Origin: an uncultured Lachnospiraceae bacterium | GTDB taxonomy: Bacteria; Bacillota; Clostridia; Lachnospirales; Lachnospiraceae | Length of the DNA stretch: 49,834 nucleotides | Assembly (NCBI GenBank): GCA_910580015.1 | Contig: CAJTVT010000006.1 | Span: 24,809 to 74,642, forward strand | Reading direction: 5' to 3' | Shown: positions 32,020-41,436 of the stretch, in pieces | Layout of the letters: each line of letters starts with the position of its first letter | Position numbering within the stretch: position 1 is the stretch's first letter | Notes under the pieces: model-generated | Told to the model about the DNA's origin: nothing | The model's input: the letters and a program-made list of their open reading frames with translations, nothing else | Database searches by the model: none | Translations under genes and position numbers: made by a program

Positions 32020-32048
32020 AATGTAGCACTCCTCTTTTTTTTTGTCAA
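32020..32048 (-). promoter_or_regulatory. Promoter of groES-groEL
   Basis: Minus strand: perfect TTGACA (32048-32043), 17-bp spacer, TACATT (32025-32020). The spacer also holds a further CIRCE half-site, read on the plus strand as TAGCACTC near 32024-32031. Confidence 0.8.
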
Positions 32049-32135
32049 TACAGAATTACAGATTTAATAAAAAGTTTATAAAGAATTTAGCTGAATGAAA
32101 TTTCTGTCGTATCAAAATTGTTTTTTCCAAAACCT

Positions 32136-33029
32136 TTAAAACAGCTTTTTCTTTCGGAAAAACCAAAAGCAGGCCACTACAACCAGGAGACTTAATACAG
32201 ACACAAATATATAGCCATACCGCCAATGCAGTTCTGGCATTCTATCAAAATTCATCCCATACCATCCAGCGATGAGAGACAAAGGCATGAAAATGGTTGT
32301 CACTGTGGTAAATAGCTTCATAATTCGATTCTGTTCATAGGACAGAGCTGCGTCTAGAGCTTCCCGGATATGCACCAACTCCTCGTACAGAAATTGTGTC
32401 TCCTCATTCAGATGTCTTAATTTATTCTCATAAATTCGAAAATAGCAGGCACATTGCTCATTGAGGATCTTACCCTTTCTATCTTTCTTCTTCTCCTCAA
32501 ACCCATTAATGCCCTCGATCAGATTTAGAAATTGGGCATAGTCACTTTTCCACACAGTCAAAAGACGTTTGCACTCAAAAATAGAGCGGTTGCGATTTCG
32601 GTTGATTCTGCCCCCAACAATCTCCTGCTCCATATCAATCAAATACTTTTCCATCTCTTCCATTTTCTGCTGCCCTTGTTTTAAAATCCCTTCGAAAATC
32701 TCCTCCAACTTTTCTTCCATCTTGTCTCTGTTTTCGGATAAGTTTTTAATATGGTGAAGCACGTCATTTTCATCTTTTAAAATCACCAGATGAAAGTCTT
32801 GTTCATTCAACAGAAATGCTGCGCTCGCTACCCTTCGTTTTACATCTGTCCCAGCATGGAAACAGAATGCCCCATAAAGGCACTCTTCCAACAGTTTCAC
32901 ACCAACCCAGTAAGCAGGTTCCAGCCGGTAGACGGACTCCATTAACAGTTCCTCCTGCCGGCTGCGATTTTTTTCTTTCAGCTCTTTCCATTCCAAAATT
33001 GTTGCATCTCTTCCGTCATCTTTTTGCAT
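32136..33029 (-). CDS. CorA-family Mg2+/divalent cation channel
   Basis: A 297-residue CorA-like protein. The large cytoplasmic N-terminal domain is rich in charged helices. The C-terminal end has two membrane helices with the GMN signature, GWYGMNF, between them, and a basic tail (FRKKKLF). It would take up magnesium or a related metal as a pentamer. The frame opens at 33125 over spoIIP; ATG at 33029, with GGAAGGAG seven bases upstream, is chosen and starts after the spoIIP stop codon. No riboswitch was seen upstream. Confidence 0.92.
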   Translation of the reverse strand: MQKDDGRDATILEWKELKEKNRSRQEELLMESVYRLEPAYWVGVKLLEECLYGAFCFHAGTDVKRRVASAAFLLNEQDFHLVILKDENDVLHHIKNLSENRDKMEEKLEEIFEGILKQGQQKMEEMEKYLIDMEQEIVGGRINRNRNRSIFECKRLLTVWKSDYAQFLNLIEGINGFEEKKKDRKGKILNEQCACYFRIYENKLRHLNEETQFLYEELVHIREALDAALSYEQNRIMKLFTTVTTIFMPLSLIAGWYGMNFDRMPELHWRYGYIFVSVLSLLVVVACFWFFRKKKLF

Positions 33030-33075
33030 TTCGGACTCCTTCCTCCTTTGGAATGCTGTTTCCCTGGAACTATCT

Positions 33076-34383
33076 TTAGGGCGCCAGCACCTTATGTAAA
33101 ATGTCCGCCAGAGGTTCCATGGCATTCATTGCCTCCTCCAACGTATTCGTCTGGGCTCCCACTTCCACTAGAAGACTCTTCGGACGATAATGAAGATTAT
33201 ATCGATACCCTTTCAGATAAGTTGCCCTAGCAAATCCAGGATAATACTCCTCCGCCGCCAGCTTCATCTGGAAAGAAAATGCCAAATTATCGGCAAGGTT
33301 GGGATTGGCCAGGTACGCAATATTTCCATTGGCTGTTGTCCGACTCAGCCCATTAAAAAACATGATTTGTGCCGTCTGTTTTCCATTCACCTCTGAGACC
33401 AGACGGGTTGTTTCAGGAACCCCATCTCGGTGCAGGTCAATGACCACCTCAATACTGGGATTTTCTGCCAAGATTTGCTCTAAAGCTGGTCCAGAATAGG
33501 AATAAGCATTATCCCGATCCTTTACATCATATTCTCCCATATGATGCATGACATGAAATCCATATTTATCTTCAAGAAGTTGTGTCAGACGTTCTCCCAG
33601 AGCCATCACGCTTGAACCTGGATCTCCTGGCACGGAATCTGCGTAGCCTTCCTGTGAATGAGTATGATAGATCAAAATCTGAACATTTTCAGCTCCCCCT
33701 TTCAACTTCATATCCTTTGCCAGCATTTCCTGTGCATTTAATTCACTGCCATCAATGGTTGTAGTACGGTCAATCTGATAAAAGTTCTGCACGAGATAAT
33801 CAAAATCATTTAGTTTTTCCCTGGAAATCTCCACTGCTTTTCCATTCTTAGATTTGGCATCTGTACTTTTGGCATCTGCCACTTGTTTTTCTTCTTCCGC
33901 TGTTTTTTCTTTCTTTTTCTTTTCGTCTTTTTGGCTTTCTTTCTTCTCCTTGGCTTTCTCCTCTTTCTCCTGCTCCTTCTGATTTTCCTGTTGGTTCTCT
34001 GCAACCATGTTGCAATTGAGATCACTTTCAATCTCTGTACTGTAATCTGTCAAAGTTCCCGTAAATCCAAAGACGGGATAAAATTCTTCGATCTTTTCCA
34101 TCAGAAATCCTTCTGGGGTTATACTTGCCTCCTCTTCCTCCCGAACCATCGCTGGCATACAGTTTTTCCATGCAAGTACAGCCGTTTCCTCTCTGGCAAA
34201 ATTTAAAAACTGTTCCAAGGCTGGGGCATTCCCCATAGAAGCCATATTTTGGTAGCAGACGAAGACAAACAGTACGCTTATCCCGCCTGCCGCCCATTGA
34301 ATATACTTCCACGTTCTCCTTTTTTTCCCTATCAATGTCTTTCCTGTCAATACTTTTCCTGTCCTCATTTTCATCTGTCCCAT
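33076..34383 (-). CDS. spoIIP: Stage II sporulation protein P
   Basis: A 435-residue SpoIIP, a cell-wall amidase/endopeptidase needed for engulfment of the forespore. The N-terminus has a basic stretch and one membrane helix (about residues 27-44). Residues about 130-175 form a Glu/Lys-rich low-complexity linker. The catalytic part carries ILIYHTHSQEGY with the metal-binding histidines and a later VIDLHRDG motif. The start is unsure: the frame opens with TTG at 34386, then ATG at 34383 and others close by, and no strong ribosome site is seen. It is preceded by gpr, as in many Clostridia. Confidence 0.92.
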   Translation of the reverse strand: MGQMKMRTGKVLTGKTLIGKKRRTWKYIQWAAGGISVLFVFVCYQNMASMGNAPALEQFLNFAREETAVLAWKNCMPAMVREEEEASITPEGFLMEKIEEFYPVFGFTGTLTDYSTEIESDLNCNMVAENQQENQKEQEKEEKAKEKKESQKDEKKKKEKTAEEEKQVADAKSTDAKSKNGKAVEISREKLNDFDYLVQNFYQIDRTTTIDGSELNAQEMLAKDMKLKGGAENVQILIYHTHSQEGYADSVPGDPGSSVMALGERLTQLLEDKYGFHVMHHMGEYDVKDRDNAYSYSGPALEQILAENPSIEVVIDLHRDGVPETTRLVSEVNGKQTAQIMFFNGLSRTTANGNIAYLANPNLADNLAFSFQMKLAAEEYYPGFARATYLKGYRYNLHYRPKSLLVEVGAQTNTLEEAMNAMEPLADILHKVLAP

Positions 34384-34467
34384 CAATCACGTTCTTGGTC
34401 CAACGCTTTGCTATTCCTGATACACCAAATTATAGGAACAGTTAAATATATGCCTGTACGAAAATTT

Positions 34468-35418
34468 TTATGCAAAGGCAATGTTTAACCCTTCTGACAA
34501 GGTAAAACTCAAACGTTTTACAGACTCATCAATATCCTTCGGCGTGACAAACATGATATTGAGCTGGGGAGACAAGAGTTCACGGATTAATTCATATTTT
34601 TCCATATCGTTCAATGCATTCAGTCCTGTACTCAAAGAACTGAGGGTACTATGCTCTTCCATGGCTGCAATCAGGGTCTGCATGGTGTCGCTCACGATAG
34701 TGGCAGCATCTACCACAGTCGGAACACCGATGGCGATTACCGGAATCCCCATGGTTTCCTTGGATAATCCATGTCGGTGATTCCCGACCCCAGAACCAGG
34801 ATTAATTCCAGTATCTGTAATCTGTATGGTCCTGCCAAGGCGCCGTGTGCTGCGGGCAGCCAAAGCATCAATAGCGATCATAACATCTGGCTTTGTCTCT
34901 GCAATCACTCCACGTACAATCTCCTGGCTTTCCATACCAGTCTGGGCCATAACTCCAGGCACAATCCCACTTACCGCATTGACTTCCTCCTCTCCAAACG
35001 CATATTTGCCAAATTCTCGAAGCACATGCCTTGTGATCAACAAGTTATCCACAACCCTTGGCCCCAAAGCGTCAGGTGTTACCTCTCGATTCCCCAATCC
35101 TGCTACCAGCACAGACAATGGTTCCTTCTGTTCTGGAAGCAGTCTTTTAATAATTCTTGCCAATTCCACCGAGATTTCCCGATGATATCCTTCATCCTGA
35201 CAGTCCATATTTTCTGCTTCCATCGTGATATAGGTTCCTTTGGGTTTGCCCATGGCTTTTGCACCGTTTTCTGTCTCAATCACCATTGTGGTGATCTTGA
35301 TCTCTTTCTCCTTTCGAAATTCCTCTTCCACTCGAACTCCTTTAATTTCTACATGATCCTCCTGGAATTTCTCCCTGGTTTCCAATGCCAGGTCGGTCCG
35401 TACCTGAAACTGACTCAT
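34468..35418 (-). CDS. gpr: Germination protease GPR
   Basis: A 316-residue aspartic-type protease that degrades small acid-soluble spore proteins on germination. RTDLALE at residues 7-13 is the site of self-cleavage and resembles the SASP cut site. MEAENMDCQDEG is a family motif, and the downstream GLGNREVTPDALGPRVVDNL is a signature. The frame is open to 35484, but ATG at 35418 lies eight bases after GGAGGG and starts at the propeptide, so it is preferred. It faces away from rpsT. I could not find a clear forespore promoter. Confidence 0.95.
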   Translation of the reverse strand: MSQFQVRTDLALETREKFQEDHVEIKGVRVEEEFRKEKEIKITTMVIETENGAKAMGKPKGTYITMEAENMDCQDEGYHREISVELARIIKRLLPEQKEPLSVLVAGLGNREVTPDALGPRVVDNLLITRHVLREFGKYAFGEEEVNAVSGIVPGVMAQTGMESQEIVRGVIAETKPDVMIAIDALAARSTRRLGRTIQITDTGINPGSGVGNHRHGLSKETMGIPVIAIGVPTVVDAATIVSDTMQTLIAAMEEHSTLSSLSTGLNALNDMEKYELIRELLSPQLNIMFVTPKDIDESVKRLSFTLSEGLNIAFA

Positions 35419-35515
35419 CTTTGTTCCCTCCAAAAGCGTCTTTTTGCGTCTCTGTTTCTTTCGTTCACAGTAACGCCTTTTCACTTATTTTCTGTAAAAA
35501 AAAGCAAATTATGTA

Positions 35516-35544
35516 TTGACAGATACAAAAATTGGGACTAAACT
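35516..35544 (+). promoter_or_regulatory. Promoter of rpsT
   Basis: Perfect TTGACA (35516-35521), 17-bp spacer, TAAACT (35539-35544). The leader to the start codon is about 130 nt and holds an 8-bp hairpin, TTTCATTA pairing with TAATGAAA, near its 5' end. The function of the leader is unknown; a self-control site is possible. Confidence 0.8.
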
Positions 35545-35680
35545 ATATGAGTATGTTTTCATTAGATCGTCCGTGTCCGGCTTTAATGAAACAGCAAGAG
35601 AACACTGTGCAGTCCGTTTCCGCAGAACAGTCAATCGGATTGCCGTGAATAATTTTATTATAAAATTGGAGGTGTACGGA

Positions 35681-35944
35681 TTGGCTAATATCAAATCTGC
35701 AAAAAAGAGAATTTTAGTAACTGAGGTTAGAACAGCTCGCAATAAGTCTATCAGATCTGCTGTTAAGACTTCTATCAAGAAGGTTGAAGCTGCTGTTAAG
35801 GCAAATGATAAGGACGCTGCACAGACAGCTCTGAAGGGTGCAATTTCCCAGATCAGCAAAGCTGCTTCCAAGGGTGTATATCATAAGAACACCGCCGGAA
35901 GGAAGATCTCTCGTTTAACCCAGATCGTTAATAAGCTTGCTTAA
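35681..35944 (+). CDS. rpsT: 30S ribosomal protein S20, TTG start
   Basis: An 87-residue S20 which binds 16S rRNA early in small-subunit assembly. ANIKSAKKRILVTEVRTARN at the start and GVYHKNTAGRKISRL near the end are diagnostic. The start codon is TTG at 35681, eight bases after GGAGG; no ATG is possible near the conserved N-terminus. E. coli rpsT also starts with UUG, where it helps self-control of translation. It is a single gene with its own promoter and terminator, divergent from gpr. Confidence 0.97.
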   Translation: MANIKSAKKRILVTEVRTARNKSIRSAVKTSIKKVEAAVKANDKDAAQTALKGAISQISKAASKGVYHKNTAGRKISRLTQIVNKLA

Positions 35945-36005
35945 TATAACTGATACGGAACTATCCGATATTTGACTTATATTTGTTATTTTATATATAT
36001 ACATC

Positions 36006-36043
36006 AAAAAGGAAACCAATTCCGTCATGTTGGTTTCCTTTTT
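36006..36043 (+). terminator. Terminator of rpsT
   Basis: AAAAAGGAAACCAA (36006-36019) pairs perfectly over 14 bp with 36030-36043, with a 10-nt loop and a T run after it. Confidence 0.92.
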
Positions 36044-36126
36044 AATTCTCATAACATTTATCACTTTCTAAAAACAACATTTGGTGCAATCTATACCGCT
36101 TTTCCCCTAGCAAAATAAGAATATAC

Positions 36127-36169
36127 TCTCACAAAATCAAGCACAAACAGACTCTGAGAATACATGAAG
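36127..36169. repeat. Dispersed 43-bp repeat, copy 2
   Basis: Matches 11161-11203 at 35 of 43 positions without gaps. It ends 8 bp from the stop codon of the C-GCAxxG-C-C gene. Confidence 0.7.
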
Positions 36170-36177
36170 ATTCTTTC

Positions 36178-36657
36178 TTATCTGGAAGGCAGAGGATGTT
36201 CTGCAATATAGGCTTCCATAATCGCCGCTGCCATCCGCACCAGCTTGGGACAGGGACGTTTTTTATAATATTCTTTGGTCCGTTCTTCTGGAACTGGTTC
36301 CTGCCGCTTCTGAGTTAATCCCAGCAAATCCCGACATACAATAGATCCATTTTCTTCCTCATAGATCTTGGCAAGCTCTTGAATCCGCTGATAATGATCT
36401 GCCTTCTGGGAATTTGCCCCTGGGGTGTCATAACCATAAAGGAGTCCTGCTGCCATAAACATACCGCTTACCGCGCCACAGACCTCCCGCAGTCTTCCCA
36501 TCCCCCCTCCAAAGGAGGAGCTCAATCTTGCGGCTGTAACTTCATCCATCTCATACAGATCACGAAAGGCAAGGAACACTGCCTGGGAGCAGTTATAACC
36601 TTTCAGAAAGTTATCCTCCGCAACCTGCCCGTATTTACTCTCTTCGTAATTAATCAT
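36178..36657 (-). CDS. C-GCAxxG-C-C family redox-type protein
   Basis: A 159-residue protein with the four spaced cysteines that name the family: GYNCSQAV near residue 22, REVCGAVSG, IVCRDLLG, and KRPCPKLV. Members are thought to be redox-active or metal-binding; their function is not settled. It has no signal peptide. ATG at 36657 lies eight bases after AAAGGA; the frame opens at 36690 without a ribosome site. It follows nadC by 48 bp and is likely the last gene of the long right-hand run. A role in NAD or redox metabolism is only suggested by position. Confidence 0.88.
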   Translation of the reverse strand: MINYEESKYGQVAEDNFLKGYNCSQAVFLAFRDLYEMDEVTAARLSSSFGGGMGRLREVCGAVSGMFMAAGLLYGYDTPGANSQKADHYQRIQELAKIYEEENGSIVCRDLLGLTQKRQEPVPEERTKEYYKKRPCPKLVRMAAAIMEAYIAEHPLPSR

Positions 36658-36705
36658 TTTGTACATCCTTTCTGATATCATGCACTCCATGATGTAAAAG
36701 ACACC

Positions 36706-37560
36706 TTACACGACATGAAGATTTTTCAGTGAAATATCCATAATTGGAGCTGAATGAGTCAAAGCTCCACTAGAAATATAATCCACCCCCAATGAAATAT
36801 ACTGTTCAATATTCTCTCTTGTCACATTTCCAGAGCACTCAATTTCCGCCCTGCCATCAATCCATGCAATCGCTTCTTTCATCTCTTCCAGACTCATATT
36901 ATCCAACATCACGATATCTGCGCCAGCTTCCACTGCTTCCCGAACCATGGCCACCGACTCGCATTCAATCTCAATCTTGCGCACAAAAGGAGCATATTCC
37001 TTGGCCATCTCAACGGCAGCTCTTACACCGCCGGCAGCTCCAATATGATTGTCTTTGAGCAACACACCATCTGACAGATTATAGCGATGGTTGAAACCTC
37101 CACCTGTTTTTACTGCATATTTTTCAAAAATCCGATTATTCGGGGTCGTCTTGCGAGTGTCTAGTAATTTCGTCTTGCTTTTCTCAAGCAGCGCCGCGAT
37201 GGAACTTGTATAAGTAGCAATTCCACTCATTCTCTGAAGATAATTTAGGGCTGTCCGTTCCCCAGAAAGAATTGCTCGAATATCGCCAGTAATCGTTCCT
37301 ATCACGTCCTTGTTCTTCACCTTATCCCCATCGGAAAACTGAAATTCTACCTGAATATCTTGATCCAACAACTCAAACACTCTTCGAAATACAAAGAGTC
37401 CCGCCAGAATACCATCTTGCTTGCAAATTAACTGCGCCTCCCCTTTCTGAGCCTTTGGCATCACTGCATTGGTACTCACATCCTCACTGGATATATCCTC
37501 CTGCAACGCCATAAGAATCAATTTATCCGCATTTAATGTCATCGTAATATTATTGTTCAT
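36706..37560 (-). CDS. nadC: Quinolinate phosphoribosyltransferase (nicotinate-nucleotide pyrophosphorylase)
   Basis: A 284-residue NadC, which joins quinolinate to PRPP to make nicotinate mononucleotide with release of CO2. GERTALNYLQRMSGIAT, LLDTRKTTPNNRIFEKYAV, GGGFNHRYNLSDGVLLKDNH, and IECESV carry active-site residues. It overlaps nadB by 11 bases. nadA, which would make quinolinate together with NadB, is not in the window. Confidence 0.96.
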   Translation of the reverse strand: MNNNITMTLNADKLILMALQEDISSEDVSTNAVMPKAQKGEAQLICKQDGILAGLFVFRRVFELLDQDIQVEFQFSDGDKVKNKDVIGTITGDIRAILSGERTALNYLQRMSGIATYTSSIAALLEKSKTKLLDTRKTTPNNRIFEKYAVKTGGGFNHRYNLSDGVLLKDNHIGAAGGVRAAVEMAKEYAPFVRKIEIECESVAMVREAVEAGADIVMLDNMSLEEMKEAIAWIDGRAEIECSGNVTRENIEQYISLGVDYISSGALTHSAPIMDISLKNLHVV

Positions 37561-38842
37561 ATTCTCTTTTCTTCCTTTCTATCTCCTGCAATACCAGTTC
37601 CCGATTCTCCTGATGCAGCTTTTTTCTGTCTGTATATTGCTCTGGATGAAATAACTGTTCCGTCTTTGGCAGAGTCCTCGGACTGGAACTTGCAATATGA
37701 AGGGCCGCCCTTCTCGCAAATACCAAGCTCTCCAACAGAGAATTACTGGCAAGCCGGTTGGCACCATGAACACCGTTGCAGCTTGTCTCACCCACGGCAT
37801 ACAAAGACTCCATGGAAGTCCTTCCCTCAAGATCAGACTGAATACCACCCATAAAATAATGCTGGCCTGGCACCACTGGAATACATTCTTTCATCACATC
37901 ATAGCCTTCTTCCAAGCATCTCTCACAGATATTTGGAAAATGTCCTAGTAAATCTTCTCTGGAAATGTGCTCCATAGAAAGCCACACATACGGTTTTCCA
38001 TCCTTTTTCATCTGCTCTTCAATGGCGTGGGTCACAATATCACGAGGTTGCAGCTCATCCACAAAGCGCTCCATATCCTTATTGTAGAGAACGGCTCCTT
38101 CTCCCCGGACAGATTCTGAGATCAGAAATTTTCGTCCAGGCTTCTCCGAATACAAAGTTGTTGGATGAATCTGCACAAAATTTACATCTTTCAGCCGTAT
38201 CTGATGGCGCAACGCAACCGCAAGAGCATCCCCAGTCAAATGAGGATAATTGGTAGAATATTGATACAATCCTCCAATTCCCCCGCAGGCAAACACCGTC
38301 TGCTGTGCCCGAATCGCATGCACAGTTCCCTTGGAATCCACAGCCACAACCCCACAGCAAACATTCTCTTTGCACAAAATATCAATCATCTCTGTATATT
38401 CAAAAATTGTAATATTACTGCGATTTCTCGCCTGTGTCAGAAGTTTTCCAGTGATTTCTCTTCCAGTAATATCTTCATGAAACAAAATTCTGGGTCTGGA
38501 ATGGCCTCCTTCTCTGGTAAATGCCAATTCTCCATTCCGAGATTCAAATTCTACGCCATAACCAATCAATAGATCTATGATCTCTTCAGAGCTTTTGATC
38601 ATTACCTCCACAGATTCTGGGCTATTTTTATAATGTCCCGCCTTCATAGTATCTTCAAAATACGCCTCATAATCTTCCTCGGATCGAAGCATACAGATTC
38701 CCCCCTGTGCCAGAAAGGAATCACTGTGCTCCGCCTCATCTTTGGTTATAATTGTAATTTTTTTCTGTTCTGGGAGCTGCAATGCACAAAACAAACCTGC
38801 TGCCCCGCTGCCGACAATTATAACCTCTGTCTCTCTCTCCAT
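37550..38842 (-). CDS. nadB: L-aspartate oxidase
   Basis: A 430-residue flavoprotein that oxidises L-aspartate to iminoaspartate, which NadA turns into quinolinate. IVGSGAAGLFCALQL binds FAD, ERGGHSRPRILFHED-like sequence appears as REGGHSRPRILFHED, and GPHYFMGGIQ-like sequence as GQHYFMGGIQSD. It is an anaerobic-type NadB that probably reduces fumarate instead of oxygen, which is inference. ATG at 38842 follows GGGAGG; a TTG at 38854 inside that box is rejected. The stop codon of the hybrid kinase lies 12 bp upstream. Confidence 0.95.
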   Translation of the reverse strand: MERETEVIIVGSGAAGLFCALQLPEQKKITIITKDEAEHSDSFLAQGGICMLRSEEDYEAYFEDTMKAGHYKNSPESVEVMIKSSEEIIDLLIGYGVEFESRNGELAFTREGGHSRPRILFHEDITGREITGKLLTQARNRSNITIFEYTEMIDILCKENVCCGVVAVDSKGTVHAIRAQQTVFACGGIGGLYQYSTNYPHLTGDALAVALRHQIRLKDVNFVQIHPTTLYSEKPGRKFLISESVRGEGAVLYNKDMERFVDELQPRDIVTHAIEEQMKKDGKPYVWLSMEHISREDLLGHFPNICERCLEEGYDVMKECIPVVPGQHYFMGGIQSDLEGRTSMESLYAVGETSCNGVHGANRLASNSLLESLVFARRAALHIASSSPRTLPKTEQLFHPEQYTDRKKLHQENRELVLQEIERKKREYEQ

Positions 38843-38854
38843 GCTGCCTCCCAA

Positions 38855-41404
38855 TTAATTCAAAAATTTCTGCAACACAGTCATGCATTGTTTGATATCC
38901 AACGGCTTTGGAATATGCGCATCCATGCCAATATTCAGGCATCTTTGGGCATCATCAGAAAATGCATCCGCTGTCATGGCAATAATCGGAAGCTCTCGAT
39001 CCTCACGCTCCAATTTTCTAATTGCTTCCGTAGCCTCATAACCATTCATCACAGGCATACGAATATCCATCAGGATTGCATCATACGTTCCAGGTTCTGA
39101 AGAAGTAAACAAATCCAGACACTCTTTGCCATTCCATGCATGAACGATCTCCATACCTGTCGCAGACAAGATTTCATTTGCAATTTCCCAATTTAGGTCA
39201 ATATCCTCAGCCAAAAGAACTTTTTTCCCTGTAAAGTCTATTTCTTTGCCATCCTGACGGTTATTATTTCCTTCATAGCCATCCACATATCGGTTTAGAC
39301 AGGAAAATAACGTTGACTTAAACAATGGTTTTGAAATAAAACCTTCAATATCTAGCTGCTGCGCCTCATCCTCTATATCACTCCAGTCATAGGCAGAAAT
39401 CAAAAACAATGGTATCCGTTTTATAACCTTGTCTCGAATCTCACGGATTGTCTGCATTCCATCCATATCTGGCATTTTCCAGTCAATCAGAACAAAGTCA
39501 AAATCTTTGTTTTCTTTATGGCGTTGTTCAATTAACTCCACCGCATACTGCCCCTGTTGAATCCATTCCGCATGGGCTCCAAGCTCCTCCAAATTTGCTG
39601 CTGCTGTCAGACAAAGCTGCTCATTATCATCCACAACCAAGATATTCCACTCTGGAAGTCTCATGTGATCCGCCACACCGTCTGCCTTCTTCATATCCAA
39701 AATGACTGTAAAGCTGCTTCCCTTTCCTAGCTCACTCTTTAGAGTGATAGAACCGCCCATAAGATTTACAATACTTTTGGTAATGGCCATACCAAGTCCA
39801 GTCCCTGTAATACGGTTGACCTGCTCTGTCTGCTCTCTCGTAAAAGTGTCCCAGATCTTTTCCTGAAATTCTTTGGTCATTCCAATTCCTGTATCTTCCA
39901 CCACAAAACTAGTCCTTATGTAATCCTCTCCCTTTGGGGAAGGTTCCTGGCTTAGATGAATATCAATCCTGCCTCCCTCTGGGGTAAATTTCACTGCATT
40001 GGACAGAAGATTCAATAATACCTGATTGATCCGGACACCATCACTATAAATCTCTTCACACAATATCCGGTCGATAAAAATATCAAAGTGCTGATTACGA
40101 GACTTGATCTGCGGCTGAATGATATTTACAATATCATCCATCACCTCTCGAAGCGACATCACCTCAATGTTTAATGACATCTTTCCGCTTTCAATCTTGG
40201 ACATATCCAGCACATCGTTGATCAGTCCCAACAAATGCTTACTAGAAAGCTTTACCTTATGCAGACAATCCTGCACACGCTCTTCACTCTCAATATTCTT
40301 CAGCGCAATCTCTGTCATTCCCACGATGGCGTTCATAGGTGTCCTGATATCATGGCTCATACTTGCCAAAAATTCACTCTTAGCTGCATTCGCTGCAACT
40401 GCCTCCTTTTTGGCCTTATCGAGCTCTGTCATCTGCTGTTTGGACCACCGGAAATACATCAGGAAAATAACGCCCATCAGCAGAAGAATTGCAATCATAG
40501 ACCCCATCATAATTCCAAGCCGCATAGCATCCAGTCTGGTGATTGAGATATCAATCTTGCCTTCTGGCATGGTCGTAACCAGATACCAAAACGCATTTCC
40601 AGAAAGTGGAGAACAATATACGGTCCGCTTTTCTCCTTCTCCATACACCCTCATGGAATATTCCTCTCCCTGGCGGATAGCTTCTTTCAATCCCTCGATA
40701 TGCTGTTCGATATGATTCTTCTCCTCACCGCCATAGGCTTCTCTCATGCGCTCAAAATAATTTTCTTGATAAATTCCGCCATTACGGATTACAAAATTTC
40801 CATTTTGGTCTATCACATGAGTATACACCTGATCACTTTCCTCATCAAAAAACATTACCTCATTGAGATAAGACATCGGCAGTCCCGCCACCAAAGCAAC
40901 ACTCTTAGAGTCATCCTCCAAATCGTAGGAAGCCTCCTTGGACAGCACAAGAAGTTTTTCATGATTTTCATCCCATCCCTGAGAAATACATTCTCCTGTC
41001 TCTAAAACAGAACTTTTTACCACACTGCTGTTCTCAAGTTCCAATTCACACCCATAAATATCAATCAGTTCACCTTCCTCTGTCAAAAATCCAAGATACG
41101 AAAAATTCCTGACTTCCGCTCTTTTGCGAAGATCATACAATAACAGTTCCCCATATTCGCTTTCCTCTGGGGGATTCGTCATAATAATACCAGATACCTG
41201 CTGCAAGCGCAGTTCAATAATGGAACGGAATTTCTGCTGAAGCTGTACATTCATTTCCTCCATATAGATATCACTGATATCCCTAACTGCGTCCTGGGTC
41301 ACACGAGCCATCCAAGTGGTCATTACGGAAAACACCAAGACACAGACAGCAACCACCACTATCAGGCTGTTTCTTAAAAACCATATAATCTTTTTTTCTT
41401 TCAT
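38855..41404 (-). CDS. Hybrid sensor histidine kinase with two receiver domains
   Basis: An 849-residue membrane kinase. Helix 1 (about 10-30) and helix 2 (about 295-318) enclose a 260-residue external sensor domain, Cache-like in layout. The kinase core follows: phospho-His 351 in SMSHDIRTPMNAI, N-box LLSNAVKFTP, then DTGIGM and GTGLGM. Receiver 1 has Asp 641 (LIDWKMPDMDG), receiver 2 has Asp 780 (LMDIRMPVMNG). No Hpt domain is present; the single Hpt protein at 29429-29785 may take phosphate from it. The ligand is unknown. It follows the topoisomerase genes by 32 bp and precedes nadB by 12 bp. No response regulator is beside it. Confidence 0.94.
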   Translation of the reverse strand: MKEKKIIWFLRNSLIVVVAVCVLVFSVMTTWMARVTQDAVRDISDIYMEEMNVQLQQKFRSIIELRLQQVSGIIMTNPPEESEYGELLLYDLRKRAEVRNFSYLGFLTEEGELIDIYGCELELENSSVVKSSVLETGECISQGWDENHEKLLVLSKEASYDLEDDSKSVALVAGLPMSYLNEVMFFDEESDQVYTHVIDQNGNFVIRNGGIYQENYFERMREAYGGEEKNHIEQHIEGLKEAIRQGEEYSMRVYGEGEKRTVYCSPLSGNAFWYLVTTMPEGKIDISITRLDAMRLGIMMGSMIAILLLMGVIFLMYFRWSKQQMTELDKAKKEAVAANAAKSEFLASMSHDIRTPMNAIVGMTEIALKNIESEERVQDCLHKVKLSSKHLLGLINDVLDMSKIESGKMSLNIEVMSLREVMDDIVNIIQPQIKSRNQHFDIFIDRILCEEIYSDGVRINQVLLNLLSNAVKFTPEGGRIDIHLSQEPSPKGEDYIRTSFVVEDTGIGMTKEFQEKIWDTFTREQTEQVNRITGTGLGMAITKSIVNLMGGSITLKSELGKGSSFTVILDMKKADGVADHMRLPEWNILVVDDNEQLCLTAAANLEELGAHAEWIQQGQYAVELIEQRHKENKDFDFVLIDWKMPDMDGMQTIREIRDKVIKRIPLFLISAYDWSDIEDEAQQLDIEGFISKPLFKSTLFSCLNRYVDGYEGNNNRQDGKEIDFTGKKVLLAEDIDLNWEIANEILSATGMEIVHAWNGKECLDLFTSSEPGTYDAILMDIRMPVMNGYEATEAIRKLEREDRELPIIAMTADAFSDDAQRCLNIGMDAHIPKPLDIKQCMTVLQKFLN

Positions 41405-41436
41405 ATGTTCCTCCTAAATATCCCACCGCTTCTCCT

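Noticed and set aside
33883..34206. Plus-strand frame rich in Phe and Leu
   Set aside because: It is the reverse of the Glu/Lys-rich linker of spoIIP and has no ribosome site.
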